A stretch of 64,000 nt of DNA from Candidatus Didemnitutus sp. (GTDB lineage: Bacteria > Verrucomicrobiota > Verrucomicrobiia > Opitutales > Opitutaceae), in assembly GCA_019634575.1 (NCBI GenBank), contig JAHCAY010000003.1, positions 1 through 64,000 on the forward strand, written 5' to 3'. A model generated the notes under the pieces. That model had not been told where the DNA came from. It ran no database searches and was given only the letters and a program-made list of their open reading frames with translations. The number at the start of each line of letters is the position of its first letter. Position 1 is the first letter of the stretch. Shown here piece by piece: positions 51,176 to 59,387 of this stretch. The position numbers and the translations under genes are program-made.

Positions 51176-51946
51176 TCAGGCGAGCTGGAGCAGACGCGCG
51201 GCGTTGTCGTGGAGAATCATCCGCTTCTCGCGGGCGGACAGCTGCGTGCCGCGCACGCGATGGATCGCCACGCCGGTCGAGCGACCGGGCAAATCGGAGC
51301 CGTAGATCACGCGGTCCGCGCCGAGGTGCTCCACCGCGAACTCGATCAGGCCGTCGTCCGGCAGGCCGCCGGAGGTGTCGACCCAGAGATTCGGCAGGCC
51401 CTTCGCCTCGAGGACGCCGCGCACGCCGCAACCAGTGAGGTGCGCCATGATGATCGGCACATCCGGGTGGCGCCGGGCGAGCACGGCGGTGTCGGCCGGA
51501 TCCGTGTGATAGCTGCGTTGGCGGATGATGGTCTGGCTCCACGAGTGCTGGAGCACGACGAGCTGGAAGCGGCGCGCGGCCTCCATCACGGGGCCCATGC
51601 AGGCATCGCGGGCGTTGTTGCAGATCTCGAGCTTGATGCCGATGAAGCCGAACTCGCTCACGCAGCGTTCGACTTCCGCCATGACGGCGCGCTCGCCGTG
51701 CAACGGATTGACGAAGCAGAAGAACTTGAAGAAGTCCGGCGCGAGCCGCTGCACGCGTGCGCTCTCGTCGTTGATGACGCGAATCTGTTCGAGCGTCGGG
51801 CTGCGGCCGTGCAGTAGCACATCCCCGAGGCCGACCATTTTCACGATGCCTTGCCGCCTGGCATGGGCGAGGAGCCAGCGCACCTCGGCGGGTTTCGCGC
51901 CTTCGCGAAACATGATGGGGTGCGTGTGGGCGTCGATGATGCGCAT
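51176..51946 (-). CDS. Amidohydrolase-2 family hydrolase
   Basis: 256 residues from ATG 51946 (MRIIDAHTHPIMFREG), five bases after the stop of the ceramidase-like gene; longer upstream frames run through that gene and are ignored. Catalytic metal motif 1 is 'IDAHTHP' (HxH). Later landmarks are 'FFKFFCFVNPLHG', 'FIGIKLEICNNARD', 'LVVLQHSWSQ' (His), 'IIMAHLTGCGVRG' (His) and 'RVIYGSDLPGRST' (Asp). This fits a zinc-dependent hydrolase or decarboxylase of the ACMSD/amidohydrolase-2 group. The partner gene downstream is a diverged relative. Substrate unknown; amide or lactone cleavage of a sugar derivative is inferred from context. Confidence 0.85.
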   Translation of the reverse strand: MRIIDAHTHPIMFREGAKPAEVRWLLAHARRQGIVKMVGLGDVLLHGRSPTLEQIRVINDESARVQRLAPDFFKFFCFVNPLHGERAVMAEVERCVSEFGFIGIKLEICNNARDACMGPVMEAARRFQLVVLQHSWSQTIIRQRSYHTDPADTAVLARRHPDVPIIMAHLTGCGVRGVLEAKGLPNLWVDTSGGLPDDGLIEFAVEHLGADRVIYGSDLPGRSTGVAIHRVRGTQLSAREKRMILHDNAARLLQLA

Positions 51947-51951
51947 GACGG

Positions 51952-53253
51952 TCAGGTCGCGGCGGTCGCGGACAAAGCCGGCGCCGGGAGTCGTGCGATC
52001 GCGGCCGCGGCCTCGTCGGCCAGCTGCTCGAGCGCCCCGATGCGGAACCGGTAGCCGCCGTAGAAAATGTGCGCCATGTCGACTTCGTAGCCGCCCTCGG
52101 CGTAGGCGGGACGCGTGCAGAGATAGCCCATGTCGCCGTTGGCGTAACCGAGCGTGTAGACTTTGGCGAGGCCGGTGTCGCGACGCAGCCAATCCGTGAA
52201 AATCGAAAACACTTCCGCGTTCACGCCCACGAACACGCAATCGCCGATCTGCACGAGGTGCAGCTCGGCCTCGCGCCGTTGCGCGGCGCGCCCCTCGGCG
52301 AGTTCACGACGCAAATCGTCGCCCCAACCGTGCACGCAGTCGCGGACGCGGCGGCCGAAGCCTTCGTCGGGCACGGTGGCGAGCGTCGACGCCACCGCGG
52401 CATCGAGCGCGGTGCGGTCGAGATAATCGAGCGGCAACGGGACGATGCGACGCGCCAGACGGAGCGTAGGCGGCGCCGGGCGCGCACGCTGCAATGCCGG
52501 AGCGAGCAGCGCGGCGAACTGGTTGCCCCACTCCTGCACGCGCGACCACGGGACGTTTTCGCCGGGCGGGTTGAGGTTGCCGCAAGCTCCATTCGCGAAA
52601 AGCACGACCGGCTGCCCCGGCAACTGGCGCGAGAGCGCGAGCGCCACCGCGCCAGGCAGGTCGGCGCTGACCGCGCGATTCGAGTGGCCGAGCGCCACGG
52701 GATGGATGGCGTAGTTCACGACGACCGCGGCGAAGGTGCCGTCGCGGCGCTTGAAGCCGAGGGCGGCGACGCGCGGGTCCACATGCGCGGTGGCCGGTCC
52801 GCGCCGGTGCACCGCGAGCGAGAGCATCTCCTCGACGCTGACGAGCGTGCATTCCTCGTTTCGCATCCGCGCCATTTCGGCCGCGGAGCGCAATTTCTCG
52901 TCGAGCTGCTCGAGGTAATGCCCGTCGGGCGCACCGGCGGCGCGCAGCGGGACCGTGGCCGGACCGGAGTGCGTATGCGTGGCGGTGAGCAGCACCTGGC
53001 CGGGTTCGAGGCCGAATTTGTCCCCGGCCCACCGGCGAAAGCGCGCGACGAGCGCTTCGTCCACCGCGAGCAGATCGCAGTGCAGCCACAAAAGTTCCGC
53101 GCCTGCCGACTGCACCCGCAGCGCGCGCACGAAGAGCGGGTCGAGCACGCCCGCGGACGGCTGCTGCCGGAGCGCGAAGCCGGAGAGCTCGACGTTGTGC
53201 TCGGGCGTAATCTCAACCTGGGCGATTCCGATCCTGAAATGTTCCGCGGACAT
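51952..53253 (-). CDS. Neutral ceramidase-superfamily hydrolase, cytoplasmic
   Basis: 433 residues from ATG 53253 (MSAEHFRIGIAQVEITPEHN). Neutral/alkaline ceramidase-like motifs are 'GIAQVEITPEHNVELSGFA', 'LTATHTHSGPATVPL' (metal-binding His pair), 'YAIHPVALGHSNRAVSADLP' and 'VVLFANGACGNLNPPGENVP' (catalytic Ser/Asn region), ending with 'TLGYANGDMGYLCTRPAYAE'. No signal peptide is visible and the length is well below classical ceramidases (about 650 or more), so it probably cleaves a small N-acyl substrate in the cytoplasm, for example an N-acetyl amino sugar. Operator D ends three bases before the ATG. It heads a tightly packed four-gene operon. Confidence 0.83.
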   Translation of the reverse strand: MSAEHFRIGIAQVEITPEHNVELSGFALRQQPSAGVLDPLFVRALRVQSAGAELLWLHCDLLAVDEALVARFRRWAGDKFGLEPGQVLLTATHTHSGPATVPLRAAGAPDGHYLEQLDEKLRSAAEMARMRNEECTLVSVEEMLSLAVHRRGPATAHVDPRVAALGFKRRDGTFAAVVVNYAIHPVALGHSNRAVSADLPGAVALALSRQLPGQPVVLFANGACGNLNPPGENVPWSRVQEWGNQFAALLAPALQRARPAPPTLRLARRIVPLPLDYLDRTALDAAVASTLATVPDEGFGRRVRDCVHGWGDDLRRELAEGRAAQRREAELHLVQIGDCVFVGVNAEVFSIFTDWLRRDTGLAKVYTLGYANGDMGYLCTRPAYAEGGYEVDMAHIFYGGYRFRIGALEQLADEAAAAIARLPAPALSATAAT

Positions 53254-53256
53254 TAA

Positions 53257-53272
53257 GTAACTAATTGGTCCA
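53257..53272. promoter_or_regulatory. Palindromic operator D (GTAACT-AATT-GGTCCA)
   Basis: An imperfect copy of RTAACY-N4-GGTTAC in the 52-base gap between the MFS transporter and the ceramidase-like gene. It ends exactly three bases before the ATG at 53253, the same spacing as operator A. On the minus strand GATAAT (53272-53277), a -10-like element, abuts its distal edge. Confidence 0.6.
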
Positions 53273-53305
53273 TTATCACGCCCGGTCAATTCGATTCCGG
53301 CCAGC

Positions 53306-54700
53306 TTAGGGCGCGACGTAGCGGTCCGGCCCGCCTAGCGCGCGGAAGCGACGATAGACCACAGTCATGGCGACGAAAGTCGCCGCCGTCATCAGGGCGG
53401 CCCAGTAATACATGTAGCGGTAGTCGTTGTTCATCCGGTCGAGCATGGCGCCGCAAACGGGCGCGATGATCATCTGGCTGATCGAATAGCAGATGGCCAT
53501 GGCGCTGTTGAGCGTGGCGAAGCGCGCTTGCGGGAACAGCGTCGGGCCGAGCGGCAGCATAGTCGTGACCCACGAGCCGCCGAGCGTGCCCACCGCGACG
53601 ATAGCGATGCCGAGTGTCGTGGCGTCATGGACGGCGAAAAAGGCCCAGACGCATGCGGCGAACAGCAGCGCCAGCGTGGCGAGGTTGACGCGCAGCGCGT
53701 GGAATCTGTCCACCAGCCACCCCAGCGGATAGGCCTGCACCACCGACAGCATGAGCTGGATGGTCTGGTATTTGCCGAGCGTGCCGAGGTCCATGCCGAT
53801 CGACGGCGCGTAGGCGTAGACGAACAGGCTGATCGGCCAGGTCATCACGTAGCCGAGCGAGACGGCGAGGAAGATCCAACGGTAATACGGGTGCGTGAAC
53901 GCTTCGCGCAGGTAAGTGACGATCGCCCACTGCTGCCGCTCCGCGGCCACCTCCACCGCGTCCGGCTCCGGATACTGTCCCTCCTTCACCCGCCAGCACA
54001 TCACGGCAAAACTGAGGCCGTAGACGAACGCGATGCCGAGGAAGATGTGGAAGTAATACTCCTCGACATGTCCCAGCAGCAGTCCGGCGAACACCATATT
54101 GCCGAACAATCCCACCACGCGGAACATGGCGTAGAAGCGTCCGATCACCGCCTGCGGCACCACATCGGCGATCAAGCCGTGAAAGAGGCAGCCGCAGATC
54201 AGACTGGAAAATTCGAAGACGAACCACGAGAGGCCGAGCAGGCCCACGACGAGCGGTCCCACTCCGGGCGACGATGGACCGAGCGCGCGGTGCAACAAGT
54301 CGCCCAACACGGGACTGAAAGCCAATCCCACCATCGACGTGAAGGCGATCGGGACGGTGAAGGCGAGAAACGGAATCCGCCTACCCCACTTGCTGCGGTA
54401 GCGGTCGCTGCGGTAGCCGATGATCGGCATGAGCACGAGCGACATCGCCTGTGGCAGGCTCGAGACGAGCAGTGCGAGCACGAGGTCGGACGCACCGAAC
54501 TTCTTGAGCAACACCTGCAGCGTCGGCTGCACGGCGCGCTCCTTGAGAAAGAAACCGAAGTCCCCCCAGAGCAGCCAGCAGAACAGGCCGATCAATCCCG
54601 CGGTAGTGTAGACGAGTGTGCCGACGCGCCAGAGTTTGGGCCCGCTGGCCGGGATGGCGGCGGAGGCAGCGGAGTCGGTCGGTGATTCGGCAGCGGACAC
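53306..54700 (-). CDS. MFS-type sugar transporter (GPH/SLC45-like)
   Basis: 464 residues with about 12 hydrophobic segments. After a polar N-tail of about 25 residues come 'LVYTTAGLIGLFCWLLWGDF' and 'LPQAMSLVLMPIIGYRSDRY', then the intracellular loop 'RSKWGRRIPFLAF', typical of glycoside-pentoside-hexuronide and SLC45 sugar symporters. A Glu/Ala-rich central loop 'EGQYPEPDAVEVAAERQQW' separates the halves. It likely imports the sugar or oligosaccharide processed by this cluster across the inner membrane, after TonB-receptor uptake. It is upstream of the ceramidase operon in the same direction, with operator D between; no operator was seen before its own start. Confidence 0.9.
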   Translation of the reverse strand: MSAAESPTDSAASAAIPASGPKLWRVGTLVYTTAGLIGLFCWLLWGDFGFFLKERAVQPTLQVLLKKFGASDLVLALLVSSLPQAMSLVLMPIIGYRSDRYRSKWGRRIPFLAFTVPIAFTSMVGLAFSPVLGDLLHRALGPSSPGVGPLVVGLLGLSWFVFEFSSLICGCLFHGLIADVVPQAVIGRFYAMFRVVGLFGNMVFAGLLLGHVEEYYFHIFLGIAFVYGLSFAVMCWRVKEGQYPEPDAVEVAAERQQWAIVTYLREAFTHPYYRWIFLAVSLGYVMTWPISLFVYAYAPSIGMDLGTLGKYQTIQLMLSVVQAYPLGWLVDRFHALRVNLATLALLFAACVWAFFAVHDATTLGIAIVAVGTLGGSWVTTMLPLGPTLFPQARFATLNSAMAICYSISQMIIAPVCGAMLDRMNNDYRYMYYWAALMTAATFVAMTVVYRRFRALGGPDRYVAP

Positions 54701-54770
54701 GGGCGCAGCGGGGTTGATGTGGCGCGACGTTAGCGCGGCGCGCCGGGTTGTCAGGGGATTTTGGAAACGA

Positions 54771-54803
54771 TGCGCCCGACGATCCCCCTGACCGTCGGGC
54801 GCA
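54771..54803 (-). terminator. Intrinsic terminator after the TonB-receptor gene
   Basis: A perfect 11-bp inverted repeat tgcgcccgacg / cgtcgggcgca with an 11-nt loop, 40 bases past the receptor stop. On the minus strand it is followed by tcgtttcc, a moderate U-rich tail. Confidence 0.75.
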
Positions 54804-54842
54804 GGCCTAACTCAACTATGGATCCAGGACAAAACAGACCGG

Positions 54843-57830
54843 TCAGAACCGGACGTTCACGCCGGCGCTGAAGCTCGTGCCCTGCCAGAGGGTGTAGGTC
54901 TGGCGGCCAAGCACGCTCTGCGTCTGCGTGGGCTCGTCGGTCAGGTTGTAGATGTCGAGGAAGACATCGACCTTGTTATTGATCCGGTAGAGACTCTTGA
55001 GGTCGAGCAACGTGCGCTGCTCGCGATAATTGACGTTGGTGTTGTTGGCCGTGTTCGACGCCGGCGTGGTGATGATGAACTTGCTGCGGTAGTTCGCGAG
55101 GAGGCGCAGCTGGAGTTTCTGGCCGGTGTAGGACACGCCGAAGTTGCCGCTCTTCGGCACGAGGCCGGGCAAAGTCGAAAACGTGGCCGTGTTCGTGGCG
55201 TTGGGCGTGAAGTTGCCTTCCGCCTTCAAGCGGGTGTAGTTCGCGAACACGCCGAGGTTCTTGAAGACGCCCGGCAGGAACGTGAACTGCTGGCTGTAGT
55301 CGATGTTGACGCCCTTGATGGTGCCCTCGCCGATGTTGCGCACCTGCGTGAGCGTGTAGCCGGCGAACTGACCGTCGAAACCGTTGTCGGCACCGGAGCC
55401 GATCGTGCTGGTGAACGCGGTGAAGTAGTTGCTCAGGCTCTTGTAGAAACCGCCGACGGTGATCTTGCCGATGGGCTCGAAGTATTTCTCGATCGAGGCC
55501 TCGTAGTTGTCGGAGGTATAGGGCTGCAGGTTCGGGTTGCCGATGGTGATCGTCGGCGGCGAAGCGGTCGGGTTATACGAGGCGTTCGGGAGGGTGTTGG
55601 CGATCGGCGGGCGCGTGATGGAGCGATTGTAGCTCGCGCGATAAACCATGCCGGCGCCACCGCGGTAGGCGAGGTGGATGCCGGGAAACGCCTTGTTGTA
55701 GGAACCGCTGAAGGAACGCCACGTGAACTTCGCGCGCGCGTTGGCGACGTTTTGGTCGCGGGTGAGCGCGGCGTTGAACGCGAGGGCAGGGTCCCCGTTG
55801 TTGATGTAGGCGCTCGCATCCGTATCGGTGGTCTCGAGGCGGAGGCCAGCGAGGACGAAGAGTTTGCCGAAACTGGTGTTCGCCTGAACATAGCCGGCGG
55901 AGATCGTCTCCTTGAAACGCGCGTCAGCCGCGAGCGAGTTGACCGTGTTGTCGTAGGCGTCCCGGTCGGTCACGTAGAGATTGGAGTTGGCGAGGATGTC
56001 GGTGGCGCCGCCGAGGCCCGGCTCGGCGAGGAACGGAAATGGACCGTAGCGACCACCGGCCTGCCGATAGGAAGCGCCGACGAACTGGCCGATACCGGTC
56101 GCACCGAGCCAGCCCTGGCGATTCTCCCAATCGCGCTCCTGGCGCTGGTCGTTGATCTGGCGCTTCAAGCCGACCTGCACGGTGACAGGATGGCTGCCTT
56201 GGAACTCCTTCTTGAAATCGGCACGGACATTCTGGTTCGTGCTCGGTGCCCACCAATGGATGTGCTGATTGAGGTTAACCGTGTAGCTGGCCGGATCGTA
56301 GACGGAAGGCCCGGAAGTCTGGGTGAACGCCGGGTGATAGGCATCGCCGCTGAAATCGAGCGCCCAGCCGAGGCCGCCGGGGGCGACCCGGGCCGTGCTG
56401 GCGCGGCCGGTGTTGTAGTTCGGATAGACGATATCCGCGTAGGAGTAGAAATAGCTCAGGTCGAGCTGCGCGGTGTCGTCCATCAGCTTGAGCGAAATGC
56501 CCGGGTTGATGCTGTAATTTTCGGACTTCTTCTGGAAGAGCGCCGACCACGTCTGCGCCTGCGAAGCGGCCACCGGCAACGCCTCGGACTTCTCCGACGT
56601 GGTGGTAGCAGAGAAATTCGCCAGGGCACCGCCGGTCGCGATGTCCCAGCGGTAAAAGCGCTGATCCTGGTCGTTCGAGTTGTAGGCGGTGCGGAGGAAG
56701 AGCGCCCCGTTCTTCAGCTTGTAGTCGACGTTGAGCGAGTAGCTTTCCGCGACTGCTTTGTAGAAGAAATCGCCGGTGCCCCACACGCGGGTGATCGGCG
56801 CGGAGGTGACGGTCGGGAAATAGAGCGCACCGTTGCCGGTGGCGGTGAGGCCGGCGCCGACTTCGTCCTGCGTCGTCGCGGATTTGCGGCGGCTGGCGTT
56901 GAGCACCACGCCGAGATTGTTGGATTCGCCGAATATCCCGAAAGTCTCCGAGTAGTTGAGCGAGAGCACGTCGGGCGAGAGGCTGATCTTGTCCTGGAAC
57001 GGATTGGCATCGGATTCGCGTTTGCGCCACATCGTGCCGACCGTGAGATTCACCCGGCGACCCGGCGAATCGAACGCGCGCTTGCTGATCAGATTCACGA
57101 AGCCGGCGACGGAATTGGCGTCGTCCTGCGGCCGGGGTGCCTTGATGAGCTCGACCGACTGGAGATTGGCCGTGCCCATCTGCTCGATCTGGAATTCACG
57201 CGAAGCGCCGGTGCCGCGCGACGAGGCAACCTGATTGCCGTCGACCTGCAGCACCGAAAACTCCGGACTCATGCCGCGGACGAAGATGCTGCGGACCTCG
57301 GAGCCGACGATCTCCGTCGTGACTTCCGAGAGACGCTGGATCAGCTCGCCGGGGTTTGCGGACGGATTGCCGTAGGCGTCGATAGACGAGACGACCTTCG
57401 AATTCGGCGCCTGCTTCTGCTGCTGGATCGCCGCCGACTGGCCTTCGCGGATGCTCTTTACCGTGAAGGCATCCAATTGGTAGTAGCCGGCGGTGAGGGC
57501 AAATTCCTGAGTGGCGGACCCGCCGGCAGTCACCTCGACCGCCGACTCCTTCGTTTCCAGACCCGTGTAACTGGCCGCGACGGTCTGCGTGCCGGCCGGC
57601 ACGTTGACGAGGCGGAAGAAACCGTCGCGATCCGTCGCGCCGGTGATGCCGGAGCCCTTGATGGACACCGTGGCGTTCCACAGCGGTTCTTGGGTGGCTT
57701 GATTGGTGACTCGGCCGGTAATGGTGCCGGTTTGCGCCCAGACTGGGGTCGCACCGAGCACGAAGAGAACAACTCCGGCGAGGACACGACTAAGAAGCGT
57801 GCCGCGGTAGGTGTGCATTGCGAGGTTCAT
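54843..57830 (-). CDS. TonB-dependent outer-membrane receptor with N-terminal CarboxypepD-reg-like domain
   Basis: 995 residues. The signal peptide ends around 'VLGATPVWAQ'. Next comes a carboxypeptidase-regulatory-like domain ('GTITGRVTNQATQEPLWNAT', 'DRDGFFRLVNVPAG'). The plug follows ('LIQRLSEVTTEIVGSEV', 'SIFVRGMSPEFSVLQVDGNQ', 'VELIKAPRPQDDANSVAG', 'GFVNLISKRAF'), then a long 22-strand-type barrel ending with the expected aromatic C-terminus 'FSAGVNVRF'. This is the TonB receptor form common in Bacteroidota and Verrucomicrobiota and typical of oligosaccharide uptake. No SusD-like partner gene is next to it. Operators E and F lie between it and the divergent oxidoreductase gene. Alternative start at the second Met (57818). 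Confidence 0.94.
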   Translation of the reverse strand: MNLAMHTYRGTLLSRVLAGVVLFVLGATPVWAQTGTITGRVTNQATQEPLWNATVSIKGSGITGATDRDGFFRLVNVPAGTQTVAASYTGLETKESAVEVTAGGSATQEFALTAGYYQLDAFTVKSIREGQSAAIQQQKQAPNSKVVSSIDAYGNPSANPGELIQRLSEVTTEIVGSEVRSIFVRGMSPEFSVLQVDGNQVASSRGTGASREFQIEQMGTANLQSVELIKAPRPQDDANSVAGFVNLISKRAFDSPGRRVNLTVGTMWRKRESDANPFQDKISLSPDVLSLNYSETFGIFGESNNLGVVLNASRRKSATTQDEVGAGLTATGNGALYFPTVTSAPITRVWGTGDFFYKAVAESYSLNVDYKLKNGALFLRTAYNSNDQDQRFYRWDIATGGALANFSATTTSEKSEALPVAASQAQTWSALFQKKSENYSINPGISLKLMDDTAQLDLSYFYSYADIVYPNYNTGRASTARVAPGGLGWALDFSGDAYHPAFTQTSGPSVYDPASYTVNLNQHIHWWAPSTNQNVRADFKKEFQGSHPVTVQVGLKRQINDQRQERDWENRQGWLGATGIGQFVGASYRQAGGRYGPFPFLAEPGLGGATDILANSNLYVTDRDAYDNTVNSLAADARFKETISAGYVQANTSFGKLFVLAGLRLETTDTDASAYINNGDPALAFNAALTRDQNVANARAKFTWRSFSGSYNKAFPGIHLAYRGGAGMVYRASYNRSITRPPIANTLPNASYNPTASPPTITIGNPNLQPYTSDNYEASIEKYFEPIGKITVGGFYKSLSNYFTAFTSTIGSGADNGFDGQFAGYTLTQVRNIGEGTIKGVNIDYSQQFTFLPGVFKNLGVFANYTRLKAEGNFTPNATNTATFSTLPGLVPKSGNFGVSYTGQKLQLRLLANYRSKFIITTPASNTANNTNVNYREQRTLLDLKSLYRINNKVDVFLDIYNLTDEPTQTQSVLGRQTYTLWQGTSFSAGVNVRF

Positions 57831-57991
57831 GTCAGACTTGCTGGTTTGTTGGGAGGGGTGTGGTGACCGTGGGAAACAGCCCGCTCACTCGAAACGGCGC
57901 GCCGAATTTTCCGGGCCGGAGCAAATGTGCGGGAAGCTCATGAGGGGATCGCAACGGAGAGAAGGAAATTCGTCCGGGCGGGCAAGCTTAT

Positions 57992-58007
57992 TTAACTAAC
58001 TGGTTAC
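57992..58007. promoter_or_regulatory. Palindromic operator E (TTAACT-AACT-GGTTAC)
   Basis: The right half matches the consensus exactly and the left half has one mismatch plus the allowed C/T change. It lies 161 bases before the TonB-receptor ATG and 105 before the oxidoreductase ATG. Confidence 0.6.
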
Positions 58008-58049
58008 ATATTTTCTAACACACCATCATGCCATTCCGCCGAGTGTGTG

Positions 58050-58065
58050 GTAACTACTCCGTTAC
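58050..58065. promoter_or_regulatory. Palindromic operator F (GTAACT-ACTC-CGTTAC)
   Basis: A 16-bp inverted repeat with one mismatch in the right half. It lies 47 bases before the preferred ATG of the oxidoreductase gene. Confidence 0.6.
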
Positions 58066-58112
58066 TTCATTTAGGCTTCCATTGCCCTCCGTTTTCCACT
58101 CACGCTCCAACC

Positions 58113-59378
58113 ATGATTCCGCTTCGCTATCGTCTCGCCGCGCTCGGCGCCGGCAATCGCACCCAAGTCTACGCCGCGCTCGCGGCGCGCCTGCCGGAGC
58201 GCTACGAGTTCGTGGCCGTGGCCGATCGTCACGCCGCCCGCCGGGCCCTGGTCAGCCGGCTCTTTCCGGAGCGACGAGTGGCGGAGTTTGCCGACGCGGC
58301 TTCGCTGCTCGCCCAACCCCGGATGGCCGACATTCTCATCGTCGCCACGCCGGACTCCGCACATTTCGACCAAGCGCGCCAGGCGCTCGCACTCGGCTAC
58401 GACCTGCTGCTCGAAAAACCGATCGCCACCAACCCGAACGCCACGCTGGAGCTCGCCAGGCTCGCGCGGGAACTCGGGCGGCGCGTGCTCGTCTGCCATG
58501 TGCTCCGCTACACACCGTATTTTCGCCAGATCCAGTCCCTGCTCACGGGTGGCGCCATTGGCCAGCTGGTGAACTTCGAGGCCACGCAGGGCCTCGATCC
58601 GTGGCATCAGGCGCACTCCTATGTGCGCGGACACTGGGGTGTCGCTGAAACCTGCACGCCACTCACCGTCGCGAATTCCTGTCACGACTTCGACATTCTC
58701 TCCTGGTTGGTCGACGCACCGTGCGACACCGTTGCCAGCTCCGGCAGCTTGCTCCACTTCCGCTCGCAAAACGCCCCGGCCGGCGCCCCCGCGCGATGCA
58801 CCGACGGCTGCCCGGTCGGCCCCACCTGCGCCTACAACGCACTGCGCTACCTCACCGACCGCAGGAACTGGCTCGGGACCGTTTACGAGCACGCTGCGAC
58901 GGCGACGGACGTGGAAATTAACGACTGGCTGCGCACGAGCAAATGGGGGCGCTGCGTTTACCGCTGCGACAACACCACCGTGGATCACCAAAGCACCGCC
59001 CTCGCCTTCGCCAACGGCGTCACCGGCACGTTCACCGTCACCGCGTTCAGCTCGGGGCGCGACCTGGCGCTGTTCGGCACCGAGGGCCGCATCCTCGCCG
59101 GCGCCCGCACGCGCCAGACGGTCGGCTGCGACATTCTTCTCGAGCGCTTCGATGGACGGCCCGGCGAGAAAATCAACGTCACCGCGCCGGACGAATGGCA
59201 CCGCGACGCCGATGCCGGGATGATGCACGACATGTATCTCGAGATGCAGAAGCCCGATCCGGCCGCGATGCTCACGTCGCTCGAGCGCAGCATAGAGAGC
59301 CACCTGATCGGCTTTGCTGCCGAAGAGTCGCGCAGCACCGGCCGCATCGTGGACCTCGCCGCACGACGCAAATCCTGA
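58113..59378 (+). CDS. Gfo/Idh/MocA-family NAD(P)-dependent oxidoreductase with Cys-rich insert
   Basis: 421 residues from ATG 58113 (MIPLRYRLAALGAGNR); a GTG-initiated frame from 58047 overlaps operator F and is not favoured. The N-terminal Rossmann fold has 'RLAALGAGNRTQVYAALAA', 'MADILIVATPDSAH' and 'LGYDLLLEKPIATNPNATL' (the EKP lysine). The C-terminal domain starts 'LVNFEATQGLDPWHQAHSYV', with 'ANSCHDFDILSWLVDAP' (catalytic His/Asp). A cysteine-rich insert 'RCTDGCPVGPTCAYNAL' and a second pair, 'RCVYRCDN', are visible. It may oxidise a sugar hydroxyl to a keto-sugar. It is divergent from the TonB receptor. Substrate unknown. Confidence 0.9.
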   Translation: MIPLRYRLAALGAGNRTQVYAALAARLPERYEFVAVADRHAARRALVSRLFPERRVAEFADAASLLAQPRMADILIVATPDSAHFDQARQALALGYDLLLEKPIATNPNATLELARLARELGRRVLVCHVLRYTPYFRQIQSLLTGGAIGQLVNFEATQGLDPWHQAHSYVRGHWGVAETCTPLTVANSCHDFDILSWLVDAPCDTVASSGSLLHFRSQNAPAGAPARCTDGCPVGPTCAYNALRYLTDRRNWLGTVYEHAATATDVEINDWLRTSKWGRCVYRCDNTTVDHQSTALAFANGVTGTFTVTAFSSGRDLALFGTEGRILAGARTRQTVGCDILLERFDGRPGEKINVTAPDEWHRDADAGMMHDMYLEMQKPDPAAMLTSLERSIESHLIGFAAEESRSTGRIVDLAARRKS

Positions 59379-59387
59379 CCGCCGACG

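Larger units (their letters stand above)
57831..58112. other. Divergent control region between TonB receptor and oxidoreductase
   Basis: 282 bases holding operators E (57992-58007) and F (58050-58065), 42 bases apart, in an AT-rich patch that includes ttatttaac and acatattttcta, possible -10-like elements. No gene was recognised. Confidence 0.7.
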
